Below are positions 7,290 to 14,281 of a stretch of DNA of 14,979 nucleotides, piece after piece. This stretch comes from Lachnospiraceae bacterium. GTDB lineage: Bacteria > Bacillota > Clostridia > Oscillospirales > Ruminococcaceae. Position numbers and translations under genes: made by a program. The DNA lies in the NCBI GenBank assembly GCA_023664705.1, contig JAMPFE010000048.1:1-14979 (forward strand), written 5' to 3'. The notes below the pieces were generated by a model. That model saw nothing but the letters and a program-made list of their open reading frames with translations, ran no database searches and had not been told where the DNA came from. Each line of letters starts with the position of its first letter. The stretch's first letter is position 1.

Positions 7290-9272
7290 ATGCCGCATTT
7301 TACATTTCAATCGTATTCTTGGAGTTTGGGGACGACAAGTTTTCGTATGGCAGACTTTCACCGCAAGGTGGAGGAACAGCTTATGTTGCTTGATGAGTTT
7401 TGGAATATTCCCGAAAATAAAGATGCAAGTTGGACAGGCGATAGCACTGTTCAGGTTAAATATTATGATTTTATTTATTCTAAAGGCTTTGTAACGGGTG
7501 ATATTACTGATAATTTTGATAAGAAAGCTAAAACTGCTAGGCAGAAAACATCTGGTCTTGTTGATATTGGCTTAATTGATTATAACAGGAGAATGACGAG
7601 TGTAGGCAGGGCACTTCTTGATATATGTAATAGCGGAGATTTTTCCTCGGATAATGAATTTAAAATACCAAAAGACAGCTATATCTACTTTAAGCAGCTT
7701 TTAAAAACGGCATACAGAATGAGGGATAGCTTTGTTCGTCCATATCTGATAACAGGAACAGTGCTTGGCAATTGCGGTGATTATCTTTCAGATGACGAAT
7801 TTACATATTTGTTGCCCCTTTGTGTCAGCAAGGAGATAACCGATGATGTTACCAAATATGTAGCCTTATATCGTGAAAATAAGGTTTCTATTGACGATAT
7901 TATCAGGAATATTGTGCTTACACGATATAATTATCCTGCTGCGTTGGAATTTTTCTTAAATTCAGAGCAAAGCGATACCGATATTATGACTATTGGTATG
8001 AATAGGGACGGAATACGTCACGATAAATGTTATGTAAATCTGTACAGACAGCTTGAAAGAGTTTATTTTGATAAAGATGATACTGCAATTGTCGATTTAT
8101 ATAGTGCTGCGAGGAAAATCGGAGGCAAATGCGGAACTTTATGGCGTAAAAGATTATTTGCTGTCAGAAATGCAAAAGAGCGCGGAGATTTAATTACTAA
8201 CAGGTTTGATATAATATGTGATAAACGGCAGTTTAACATTGTATTTTTTGAGTACCTGCACTTAAACAAAATCAGAACTAATTTGTCGGATTATATGGAT
8301 TTAAACAGGCGGTATTTGAATATAACGGATTCAATACTGTTTTCGGACGGCAAGGTTTGCTTTACTCCGATTTTTCAGAATCTCTTTAAGACGCAGGCAG
8401 GAAAGGTTTTTGATGATGCATATAGCGATTGTGATTTATTGCAGCGCGATTGTGCGTTAGCTGATATAAATGCAAGTCTGGTATTTGATAATAGTAATGT
8501 TGTAAGTGTATTCAATGAGGAAAACAGTATAACTCTTGGTTCTATTGATGAGGTTTACGATTATGTTGAAAATGACAGGTACAGCCGTTTCAGAAAACTT
8601 GTTGACAGCAAATTTACAAATGCCGTGATTATTGATATGCTTGATAAGTTTGAAACAAGGGACAATGACAGGGAAATAATCGAGCAAGTGGGCGGAGAGG
8701 CTAACGTACCGACCATATTTGAGTATATTACTGCTGTTGCGTGGTATAGAATTAGCGGATATAAAGGTAAAATTCTTGATTATATGAATTTGTCACTTGA
8801 TGTAAATTTGTTGCCGAGAACTCACGCGGGAGGCGGTATGTCGGATATTGTTTACAAGTATGAAAAATCGGACAGCTATCCGAAACACGATTTACTGATA
8901 GAGTGCACGCTTATGGAGGGTACAACTCAGCGACACGGGGAAATGGAGCCTGTTTCCCGTCATCTTGCAAATTATTTGATTGACGAAAATCCCAACGCCT
9001 ATTGCACTTTTGTGTCGAATAATCTGCACGCCTCTGTTATTTCTGATTTTAGGAACAGAAAAAGCTGTCTGTTTTATCGCAACGACACGGAATATGTCGA
9101 GGGTATGAAGATTATTCCGCTGCATACGCAGGAGCTTAAAGTTATTCTTGAAAAGGAAATTACTTATGATACGCTGTACAAGTTATTTGACGAGGTGTTC
9201 GTTTCGGAGGACGTTAAGGCTCCGCCAGAGTGGTATAAGCAAAAAATAAAAAAAGCAATCAATTATATTTGA
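7290..9272 (+). CDS. Type IIS restriction endonuclease, AlwI family
   Basis: The 660-residue protein shows the hallmarks of the AlwI/PleI/MlyI/BstNBI family. Near the start is WSLGTTSFRMADF (11-23), with EQLMLLDEFW and KTARQKTSGLVDIGLIDYNRRMT after it. The C-terminal third has IFEYITAVAWYRISG, then MNLSLDVNLLPRTHAGGG, SDIVYKY with D519, HDLLIECTLMEG with E538, and EMEPVSRHL. D519 and the E-C-T at 538-540 are the likely metal-binding residues of a PD-(D/E)XK-type nuclease core. Family members bind a short asymmetric site (GGATC for AlwI, GAGTC for PleI, MlyI and BstNBI) and cut a few bases to one side; some BstNBI relatives only nick. The reading frame is intact and AGGAGAG precedes the ATG. 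With the two methyltransferases it forms a complete system. Which site is recognised is not determined. Confidence 0.9.
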   Translation: MPHFTFQSYSWSLGTTSFRMADFHRKVEEQLMLLDEFWNIPENKDASWTGDSTVQVKYYDFIYSKGFVTGDITDNFDKKAKTARQKTSGLVDIGLIDYNRRMTSVGRALLDICNSGDFSSDNEFKIPKDSYIYFKQLLKTAYRMRDSFVRPYLITGTVLGNCGDYLSDDEFTYLLPLCVSKEITDDVTKYVALYRENKVSIDDIIRNIVLTRYNYPAALEFFLNSEQSDTDIMTIGMNRDGIRHDKCYVNLYRQLERVYFDKDDTAIVDLYSAARKIGGKCGTLWRKRLFAVRNAKERGDLITNRFDIICDKRQFNIVFFEYLHLNKIRTNLSDYMDLNRRYLNITDSILFSDGKVCFTPIFQNLFKTQAGKVFDDAYSDCDLLQRDCALADINASLVFDNSNVVSVFNEENSITLGSIDEVYDYVENDRYSRFRKLVDSKFTNAVIIDMLDKFETRDNDREIIEQVGGEANVPTIFEYITAVAWYRISGYKGKILDYMNLSLDVNLLPRTHAGGGMSDIVYKYEKSDSYPKHDLLIECTLMEGTTQRHGEMEPVSRHLANYLIDENPNAYCTFVSNNLHASVISDFRNRKSCLFYRNDTEYVEGMKIIPLHTQELKVILEKEITYDTLYKLFDEVFVSEDVKAPPEWYKQKIKKAINYI

Positions 9273-9290
9273 TATATTTAGAATGAAGAA

Positions 9291-10292
9291 GTGTATTTTG
9301 AAAATACAAAAGGTCTAGAAGAACTTATAACAGATAATCTTTCCGATGTTGTAAAAAATAATTATGAAAAAATTTTATGTTATGAATGCTCAAATACAAA
9401 AGAAAAACTAGATGAAATTTACAAAGAATTAGATAACATTCAGGCTCAAATTGCAATATCTCAACCAAGTAATCAAATCGATAGTGGAAGTGGTGAGGAA
9501 GGATTTTCTGCCTCAGATATTGATGTGTATGTTAATTCGTTTGCAGAGAAAGGTGTAAATAAAGATGACATAATATCAATAGAATCTCTTGCAGATTATA
9601 TTGATTTTATACACACTTTGGATTTAAATTATTTGTCAAGAGGGCAAGGAGATTGTAGTTGGTCTCTTCTTCCAAGTGCTCTTAGAAAAAATGAAGAAGG
9701 ACATCGGATTTATTCAGATGATGAAGTAAATAATATGATTCAGGAATTTACGAAAACATTGTTTTTTTATGATAAAAACTATACCCGAACGAGAAATAAG
9801 TTAGAAGTTCAAGCCTATGCACAGCACTACTCAATACCAACATATTTAATTGATTTTACAGAATCACATTTAATTTCAATATTATTTGCAATAGAAGATT
9901 ATGAATTGGATTCTTGTTCAGTTATTTATTTTGTTGATGCTAAAAAGTTTAACGCTAATAAGTGTAAAAAATATAGCATACCAAATTGCAGTGATATTTC
10001 GGAATGCGATGCTGGAGCCTCTCCTATTTTTATAAAGTCTGATAGTGTAAATGAGAGAATTCATTTTCAAAAGGGTTGCTTTCTACGAATTCCTAATAAT
10101 TATGAAAAAGATGATTTGATATTAGATCTTAAAGATTTTTGTAAAGTAGTCTTAGTAGCAAAAGAAAACAAATATGAAATTTTATCCGATTTGTTTAAAT
10201 TAGGATTAGGTTTTCACAACATATATCCTGATCTTGACAACAATGCAAGAACAATAAAATTTAAAAATAAGTTGCAAGGAGATGTTTTATAA
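9291..10292 (+). CDS. FRG-domain protein, probable defence component
   Basis: 333 residues from a GTG start at 9291. A TAG lies in frame just upstream at 9279-9281 and no good ribosome binding site is seen, so the start is somewhat uncertain. Residues about 10-75 are charged and possibly coiled-coil (KEKLDEIYKELDNIQAQI), followed by a low-complexity linker. The FRG domain occupies about 95-330: NYLSRGQGDCSWSLLPSALR (113-132), then AQHYSIPTYLIDFTESHLISILFA (177-200), matching the family pattern xFRGQ..W.L.PS and AQHYG.PT.LLDWT. The canonical Phe of FRG is Ser here. The biochemical activity of FRG domains is not firmly established to my knowledge; they recur in phage-defence regions. It begins 18 bases after the nuclease stop and overlaps the next gene by one base. 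Base composition is more AT-rich than the restriction genes, suggesting a separate origin. Confidence 0.85.
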   Translation: MYFENTKGLEELITDNLSDVVKNNYEKILCYECSNTKEKLDEIYKELDNIQAQIAISQPSNQIDSGSGEEGFSASDIDVYVNSFAEKGVNKDDIISIESLADYIDFIHTLDLNYLSRGQGDCSWSLLPSALRKNEEGHRIYSDDEVNNMIQEFTKTLFFYDKNYTRTRNKLEVQAYAQHYSIPTYLIDFTESHLISILFAIEDYELDSCSVIYFVDAKKFNANKCKKYSIPNCSDISECDAGASPIFIKSDSVNERIHFQKGCFLRIPNNYEKDDLILDLKDFCKVVLVAKENKYEILSDLFKLGLGFHNIYPDLDNNARTIKFKNKLQGDVL

Positions 10293-11509
10293 TGAGCAAA
10301 AATAGCCAAATAAAGATATCATATTCGCGTCCACTGCTCTCTGTGCAGGATATAGTTAATTATATCGATAAGGGCGAGAAATATTTGACAGATGATATTG
10401 AAATAAAAGAAACCAATCCAATGGATTATTTGGGGGCAATAATATTAAATCCTCCTTACCAGCGTGAATATCGATCATCAATTAAAGAAGAAAGTATGAT
10501 TATCGAGTCTATATTACTCAATATTCCTATTCCAGAAGTGTTTTTGGTTCAGGTTCCTGATAGCGGGTGTCAAGTGAGAAATGTTATGGATGGTAGACAT
10601 AGACTGAATGCGATTTATAGGTTTGTTAAGGGTAAATATAAATTGCAAGGGTTAGATATCATTGTTCCAAAAGAAAAATACAATGGTCGTACTTTCAATG
10701 ATCTTGAGAATGAAGATAAGATAAAAATATTAACATATAAAATATCCGCACTGGAATTTGTTCCTCTTGAAGATGAAAATATTGAAAGAGAACTTTTTAC
10801 TAGGTATAATAAAGCAACTAAGCCATTAGAGCCGCAAGAAATTCGTTATGCAACATACACATCTAATACTAGTTTGTATGTTTCGGGTTTTGTTCATAAA
10901 CTTGTAAAGCAAGAAAAAGCTCCTTTGTATAAAGCATATAATATTACTGATAGTCGCTCGAAAATGCAAAAGGTACATCAGAATATTTTTACACTACTTT
11001 TTATATTAGAGTATGGATTGGATATTCAATATTTTAATTCAACTGAGCTTGCGGATGTATACATGAAAAATAAAAATGATGAATTCAGAAATAAAAATGA
11101 AAACCAACAGGAAATACTGAATACGTTTACAGAATTCAACAATTTTATTTCTCAAATATGTGAATATGAACCACATCCATTTTCAATACGATTATTCGAA
11201 TATAAAACAGGTGCAGGCAATTATTTATTTCGCACAAGCATATCAATGTTTTTGGCAGCTCTTTTTTATTACTGTGAATTTACTATAGATAAAAACTTTA
11301 TAGAAGAATTTAAATCTTTAGTCGAAATTGTACATAGTGAAAATGATATATATGATAACATAAGTACCAATTCTAAACTTATGGCTAAGGCTATAATTAA
11401 TCTTTACACTACTATTCAAAATATAAAGATAACATTTAATAATATCCGATTTAAAAACGACAAAATCAATCAACTCAAGACTTCAATTGAAAAAAATAAA
11501 GGAGACTGA
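10292..11509 (+). CDS. DUF262-domain protein (GmrS/ParB-like fold), FRG partner
   Basis: 405 residues. The N-terminal DUF262 domain shows NPPYQREYRSSIKEESMIIESILLNIPIPEVFL (53-85) and VMDGRHRLNAIYRF (98-111). In most DUF262 proteins the second motif reads DGQQRL; here it is DGRHRL. In GmrSD-type systems this DUF262 motif belongs to the NTP-using domain, so the change matters. The C-terminal ~200 residues are helical and lysine/asparagine-rich, and I see no HNH (DUF1524) nuclease, unlike GmrSD-type two-part enzymes. The start overlaps the FRG stop as TAATG, with AAGGAG upstream, so the two proteins are probably made together. The tail ends in a basic coil (KINQLKTSIEKNKGD). A role in sensing or modifying foreign DNA is inferred from family and context only. 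Confidence 0.85.
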   Translation: MSKNSQIKISYSRPLLSVQDIVNYIDKGEKYLTDDIEIKETNPMDYLGAIILNPPYQREYRSSIKEESMIIESILLNIPIPEVFLVQVPDSGCQVRNVMDGRHRLNAIYRFVKGKYKLQGLDIIVPKEKYNGRTFNDLENEDKIKILTYKISALEFVPLEDENIERELFTRYNKATKPLEPQEIRYATYTSNTSLYVSGFVHKLVKQEKAPLYKAYNITDSRSKMQKVHQNIFTLLFILEYGLDIQYFNSTELADVYMKNKNDEFRNKNENQQEILNTFTEFNNFISQICEYEPHPFSIRLFEYKTGAGNYLFRTSISMFLAALFYYCEFTIDKNFIEEFKSLVEIVHSENDIYDNISTNSKLMAKAIINLYTTIQNIKITFNNIRFKNDKINQLKTSIEKNKGD

Positions 11510-11556
11510 ATAATTACATTATTATAGTTATAGTATTTGATCTTAATTTTTTTGTT

Positions 11557-11573
11557 GTCAAAGTGTCGTCAAA
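11557..11573. repeat. Tandem direct repeat, possible integrase arm site (left of att copy A)
   Basis: GTCAAA occurs at 11557-11562 and 11568-11573, 11 bp apart. The spacing equals that of the repeat pair on the other side of the tRNA remnant. Paired repeats spaced by about one helical turn flanking a core site are typical of tyrosine-integrase arm sites. The repeat unit itself is short, so the assignment is tentative. Confidence 0.35.
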
Positions 11574-11633
11574 TAAGAAAATGGGATTTAAAAATGGCGT
11601 AAAATAGGGCAATTGCGGTGGCAGAGTATGTGC

Positions 11634-11678
11634 CTCCAAAACCGCGTGCCGAGGGTTCAAGTCCGTTAAACAGCTCCA
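11634..11678 (+). other. tRNA 3'-end remnant, attachment site copy A
   Basis: The sequence reads CTCCAAA (an anticodon-loop form with CCA, as in tRNA-Trp), a short variable part, GGTTCAAGTCC (T-arm) and a terminal CAGCTCCA carrying an encoded CCA. The bases before it do not pair with the following arm, so the 5' half of a tRNA is absent. Tyrosine integrases that target a tRNA anticodon or T-loop leave such a displaced 3' fragment at one end of the inserted element. The native terminator follows directly. A functional tRNA is excluded because neither the acceptor nor the anticodon stem can form. Confidence 0.6.
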
Positions 11679-11681
11679 GAG

Positions 11682-11727
11682 AAATCCCGTAGATACTGCA
11701 TCTACGGGATTTATGTTTTTTATTTTT
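11682..11727 (+). terminator. Rho-independent terminator behind att copy A
   Basis: A perfect 13-bp stem, AAATCCCGTAGAT (682-694 of 11 kb) with its complement at 11700-11712, closes a 5-base loop and is followed by ATGTTTTTTATTTTT. It would end transcripts of the tRNA-like sequence and also those running out of the DUF262 gene. Confidence 0.9.
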
Positions 11728-11735
11728 ACTATAGT

Positions 11736-11756
11736 TTTAGTAACGGTTTAGTAACG
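11736..11756. repeat. Tandem direct repeat TTTAGTAACG, possible integrase arm site
   Basis: TTTAGTAACG occurs at 11736-11745 and again at 11747-11756, an 11-bp period. It lies just outside the terminator of att copy A and mirrors the 11-bp repeat pair at 11557. An integrase arm-site role is inferred from position and spacing. Confidence 0.5.
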
Positions 11757-11951
11757 TGCAGATAAGTTACAACCAAATACCTGTTTTTTCTTTGTTCATA
11801 AAAAGACATAATGAAGAATGTCTGTAATCTTAATTCAATAAATTGTCTTAATATAAATTATCCAAAAATTCACGTTTATTTTTATAAAAAATAACGAATA
11901 GTCTAAAATCTCCATAAGTTAATTTTTGGATAGAGGTTGTACTTTGAGACG

Positions 11952-11987
11952 TAGAGGTCGACGATTCAAGCCCATTAAACAGCTCCA
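11952..11987 (+). other. Decayed tRNA 3'-end remnant, attachment site copy B
   Basis: This resembles copy A: GATTCAAGCCCATTAAACAGCTCCA against GGTTCAAGTCCGTTAAACAGCTCCA is split here as GATTCAAGCCC followed by ATTAAACAGCTCCA (11963-11987). The anticodon-loop region is no longer recognisable. Its shared CAGCTCCA lies 309 bp from that of copy A, and its terminator is also a diverged copy. It probably marks an older integration at the same tRNA. Confidence 0.55.
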
Positions 11988-11990
11988 GGT

Positions 11991-12027
11991 AAATCCCATA
12001 GATACGATATCTACGGGATTTTTATTT
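11991..12027 (+). terminator. Rho-independent terminator behind att copy B
   Basis: The 13-bp stem (11991-12003 with 12009-12021) has one A-C mismatch. It closes a 5-base loop and is followed by a T-rich tract. It is a diverged copy of the terminator at 11682. Confidence 0.8.
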
Positions 12028-12094
12028 TAACTTTTGTGTATGCGAATGTATGCAATAATGCAAAATATATAACTCAAAATATGTAAATAAAAAT

Positions 12095-12112
12095 TGTGTC
12101 CCCGGGGGCACA
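12095..12112. other. 18-bp GC-rich palindrome
   Basis: TGTGTCCCCGGGGGCACA is a palindrome except for one T-G pair. It forms a GC island in otherwise very AT-rich DNA. No T tract follows. It may be a protein-binding site; no identity is offered. Confidence 0.3.
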
Positions 12113-12134
12113 TGAACGATTGATGAGTTTAATT

Positions 12135-12168
12135 GTCGATAATCGACCATTTGGTGTCGAAAATCGAC
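12135..12168. promoter_or_regulatory. Two palindromic operator-like sites 21 bp apart
   Basis: GTCGATAATCGAC (12135-12147) and GTCGAAAATCGAC (12156-12168) are each perfect palindromes about a central base or triplet. They differ at one position and are spaced exactly 21 bp, two helical turns. They end 18 bases upstream of a predicted -35 element. Dimeric helix-turn-helix proteins bind such sites cooperatively. The protein is unknown. Confidence 0.5.
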
Positions 12169-12185
12169 CAAATAATGCAAATTCA

Positions 12186-12214
12186 TTGATTTTTTATATA
12201 ATTAATGTTATAGT
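12186..12214 (+). promoter_or_regulatory. Candidate sigma-A promoter downstream of the paired palindromes
   Basis: TTGATT (12186-12191), 17 bases, TATAGT (12209-12214). No gene of recognisable size follows; the nearest frames after AGAGG are MFE and an eight-codon ATGAGT frame. It may be the surviving control region of a lost gene or may drive a short RNA. Confidence 0.45.
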
Positions 12215-12846
12215 GTAGTAAAAGAGGTTTTAAATGTTTGAGTAAATGAGTAAATTTGCATTCCAAATGTAATGCTGCATAAAAACCTTTTCACTACAGG
12301 CTTCGGCACAAATATCTGCAAAAAAGCTCGAATTTTGTATCTTTTTGGCGGTGAAATTGATTATATATTATAGAAGTTGTTCACATGGCTTTAAATTGAA
12401 TAACCTCTTAAGCTAAAGTAATTGTATATTATCTAATATAAGAAGTAGGTGAAGTTTAAGAATGATAATGATTAAGATTAAATGATTTGTAGCAAAAGAA
12501 AGGGCACATTAAAGTGAGTCACTTGAAAGTAGCAAAAATGATATAAGTCGGAATAAAGTCAAAGGCTGATATCAGAAACATTTACGTTTTCTAAGAAATT
12601 AAGATCTGGGATTTATTATACCACATAAATAAGGAAATGCGTATTCATTTTGTGCTTTTGTAGTTAGCTTTATTGCTTTTCTGTAGTTTTATGTCTTTTC
12701 GAGGAGGTTAAAAGTAGAAATTCAGTATTTTCTGAATAATTCTATATGTTTCCCCGACAAGGCTATGTGGTTGCTGCTTCAGCTTTATCATCCATCTCCA
12801 TGGTTTCTATAGTTTACCATTTTTTTGTCTATATTTAAATTAAACT
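12215..12846. other. AT-rich stretch without a recognisable gene
   Basis: All frames on both strands are broken into short pieces and I recognise none. A GAGGAGGT sequence near 12702 looks like a ribosome binding site but has no start codon at a suitable distance. A small hairpin (ATTCAG with CTGAAT, about 12719-12736) lies beside it. The composition changes from very AT-rich here to moderate GC at about 12850, which is taken as the edge of the Tn916-like element. Overall it looks like decayed DNA. Confidence 0.5.
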
Positions 12847-12882
12847 TCAAACAAATTTCTCAACTATCTTTTCATATGTTGG

Positions 12883-12926
12883 CAAATGGCGATAAGTCTT
12901 GGATTTTAAGGCTTTTTCGCCATTTG
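12883..12926. repeat. 10-bp inverted repeat downstream of the Tn916-like int
   Basis: CAAATGGCGA (12883-12892) and TCGCCATTTG (12917-12926) are perfect inverted copies separated by 24 bases. They lie between int and the presumed end of the element. There is no T tract for a terminator; a protein-binding role at the element end is possible. Confidence 0.4.
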
Positions 12927-12984
12927 TCATATCGGGAGAAACTTCGCATAACCTTGTGTTCCTCGGCACAACTTTCCGTCCAAA

Positions 12985-13005
12985 AGTAGTACGGTGGTAG
13001 TAAAT
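12985..13005. repeat. Direct repeats resembling Tn916 DR2 integrase arm sites
   Basis: AGTAGTACGG (12985-12994) and GGTAGTAAAT (12996-13005) are 11 bp apart, immediately downstream of the int stop codon. The AGTAGTAAAT-like core is, from memory, what the N-terminal domain of Tn916 integrase binds near the element end. Position and spacing fit. Confidence 0.45.
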
Positions 13006-13015
13006 ATAGCGTTTA

Positions 13016-14203
13016 TTAAGCTGCCAACCGTTCCATTTCTGCCTTTGCGGAGTCGTAGGTTGCATGGGCGTAATAGTTCAAAGTCATCGTGATGTTGGCG
13101 TGACCCATAATATACTGCAACGCTTTCGGGTTCATTCCCGCATTGGCTAACCGAGTGCAGAAAGTGTGTCGAAGAATATGGGGCGTGATGTTCGGAAGCG
13201 GCTCTTTGCTCTGCTTGTTGTACTTCTTCACAATCCCCTTTAACATACCCTCATAATTGGCGGCTACTTTGGGCATACCGTCCTGTTTGAGAAACAGGAA
13301 ATCTTTATAGCCTCCAATGCTGAACTGTGCTGCGTTACTTCGATTTTTCATCACACGCTTTAACGCCTGACAGACTTCCTCGCTCATAGGGATTTGCCGT
13401 ATGCCGTTCTTAGTCTTTGGCGTTTCCACATAGTAGCCTATATCGGCATCACGCAGGAGCTGATGGTCTACATTGATATGGCGGTTTTTGAAATCCAAAG
13501 CCGTGGTAAGCCCACAGAACTCTGAAATCCTAAGTCCCGTGCCGAGTAAGATGATTACTTCGTCACGGTACTTCTTATACACCGCATCCTGCTCCATAAA
13601 GGCTAACAGGCTTTCTTCCTGTTTCGGCGTTAGTGCCGCCTTTCGCTCCATGTCATCTTCGATAACCATATCAAGAGCGAAGTTAAAAGGATTTTTGCGA
13701 ATACAGTCATCCTCAATGGCAGTGTAGAACGCCGCTTTTAATGAGCGTTTGTAGTTGCTGATTGACTGGAAGGCAAAGCCTTTTTCACTCATTCGGATAG
13801 CCCATTTCTTTGCGTCCGACTGCTTCACGCTGTCAATGCTTTTCGAGCCGATAGGGTCGTCCTGCAATAAGCCCATCAAGTATTCACGGCTTTTTTCTGT
13901 GCCGTGCTTCACATTCTTCCTCAGACCGTTCTGCTTGGCATAAAGCTGGCATACGGTGATTTTCTTCCCTATGGTGTCGATGCCATCGTCCAAGTCCCTG
14001 CATATTTCCTTTATCTTGTCCCTTAATGCAGGGACATCACGCTTTCCCGTTGGGGTCTTGTCCGTGGCTACCAGTTTCCACGAATAGACAAACTGTGGCT
14101 TGCCATATGCGTCCGTATATTTATATGCGTATCTCCCGTCTTTTCTTTGGCTCTCTCCAGTCCTTAACACCCGACCTTTATTGTCCCGTCTTTTCTGTGA
14201 CAT
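13016..14203 (-). CDS. int: Tn916-family tyrosine integrase
   Basis: The 395-residue protein closely resembles Tn916/Tn1545 Int (405 residues). Its N-terminal arm-binding domain starts SQKRRDNKGRVLRTGESQRK and continues KPQFVYSWKLVATDK; residues about 80-175 are the core-binding domain (QLYAKQN, ISNYKRSLKAAFYTAI). The catalytic domain contains R225 (TGLRISEF), K264 (TPKTKNG), H342/R345 (HILRH), H368 (IMGHANI) and the nucleophile Y378 (YYAHAT). It cuts and rejoins the element ends and target DNA during integration and excision. AAAGGAG stands before the ATG at 14203. It is the last gene of a minus-strand mazF-xis-int order, the usual integration end of these elements. The C-terminus is about ten residues shorter than Tn916 Int but all catalytic residues are kept, so integration should be possible. 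Confidence 0.95.
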   Translation of the reverse strand: MSQKRRDNKGRVLRTGESQRKDGRYAYKYTDAYGKPQFVYSWKLVATDKTPTGKRDVPALRDKIKEICRDLDDGIDTIGKKITVCQLYAKQNGLRKNVKHGTEKSREYLMGLLQDDPIGSKSIDSVKQSDAKKWAIRMSEKGFAFQSISNYKRSLKAAFYTAIEDDCIRKNPFNFALDMVIEDDMERKAALTPKQEESLLAFMEQDAVYKKYRDEVIILLGTGLRISEFCGLTTALDFKNRHINVDHQLLRDADIGYYVETPKTKNGIRQIPMSEEVCQALKRVMKNRSNAAQFSIGGYKDFLFLKQDGMPKVAANYEGMLKGIVKKYNKQSKEPLPNITPHILRHTFCTRLANAGMNPKALQYIMGHANITMTLNYYAHATYDSAKAEMERLAA

Positions 14204-14281
14204 AGTGTAAGCTCCTTTCCGTTCTGGAACGAGCCTTGATACGACATATCATTATTATACCGCATTTTCGGCTCAATGCAA

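Noticed and set aside
11634..11678. A functional tRNA gene
   Set aside because: The 5' half is missing, and neither the acceptor stem nor the anticodon stem can form.
11510..12846. CRISPR array or other spacer-repeat structure
   Set aside because: Repeats here are pairs only, with no regular series of repeats and unique spacers, and no cas genes are present.
12847..13065. 72-codon minus-strand frame overlapping the end of int
   Set aside because: It begins inside int in another frame, has no ribosome binding site and shows no recognised family. It also covers the repeats expected at the element end.
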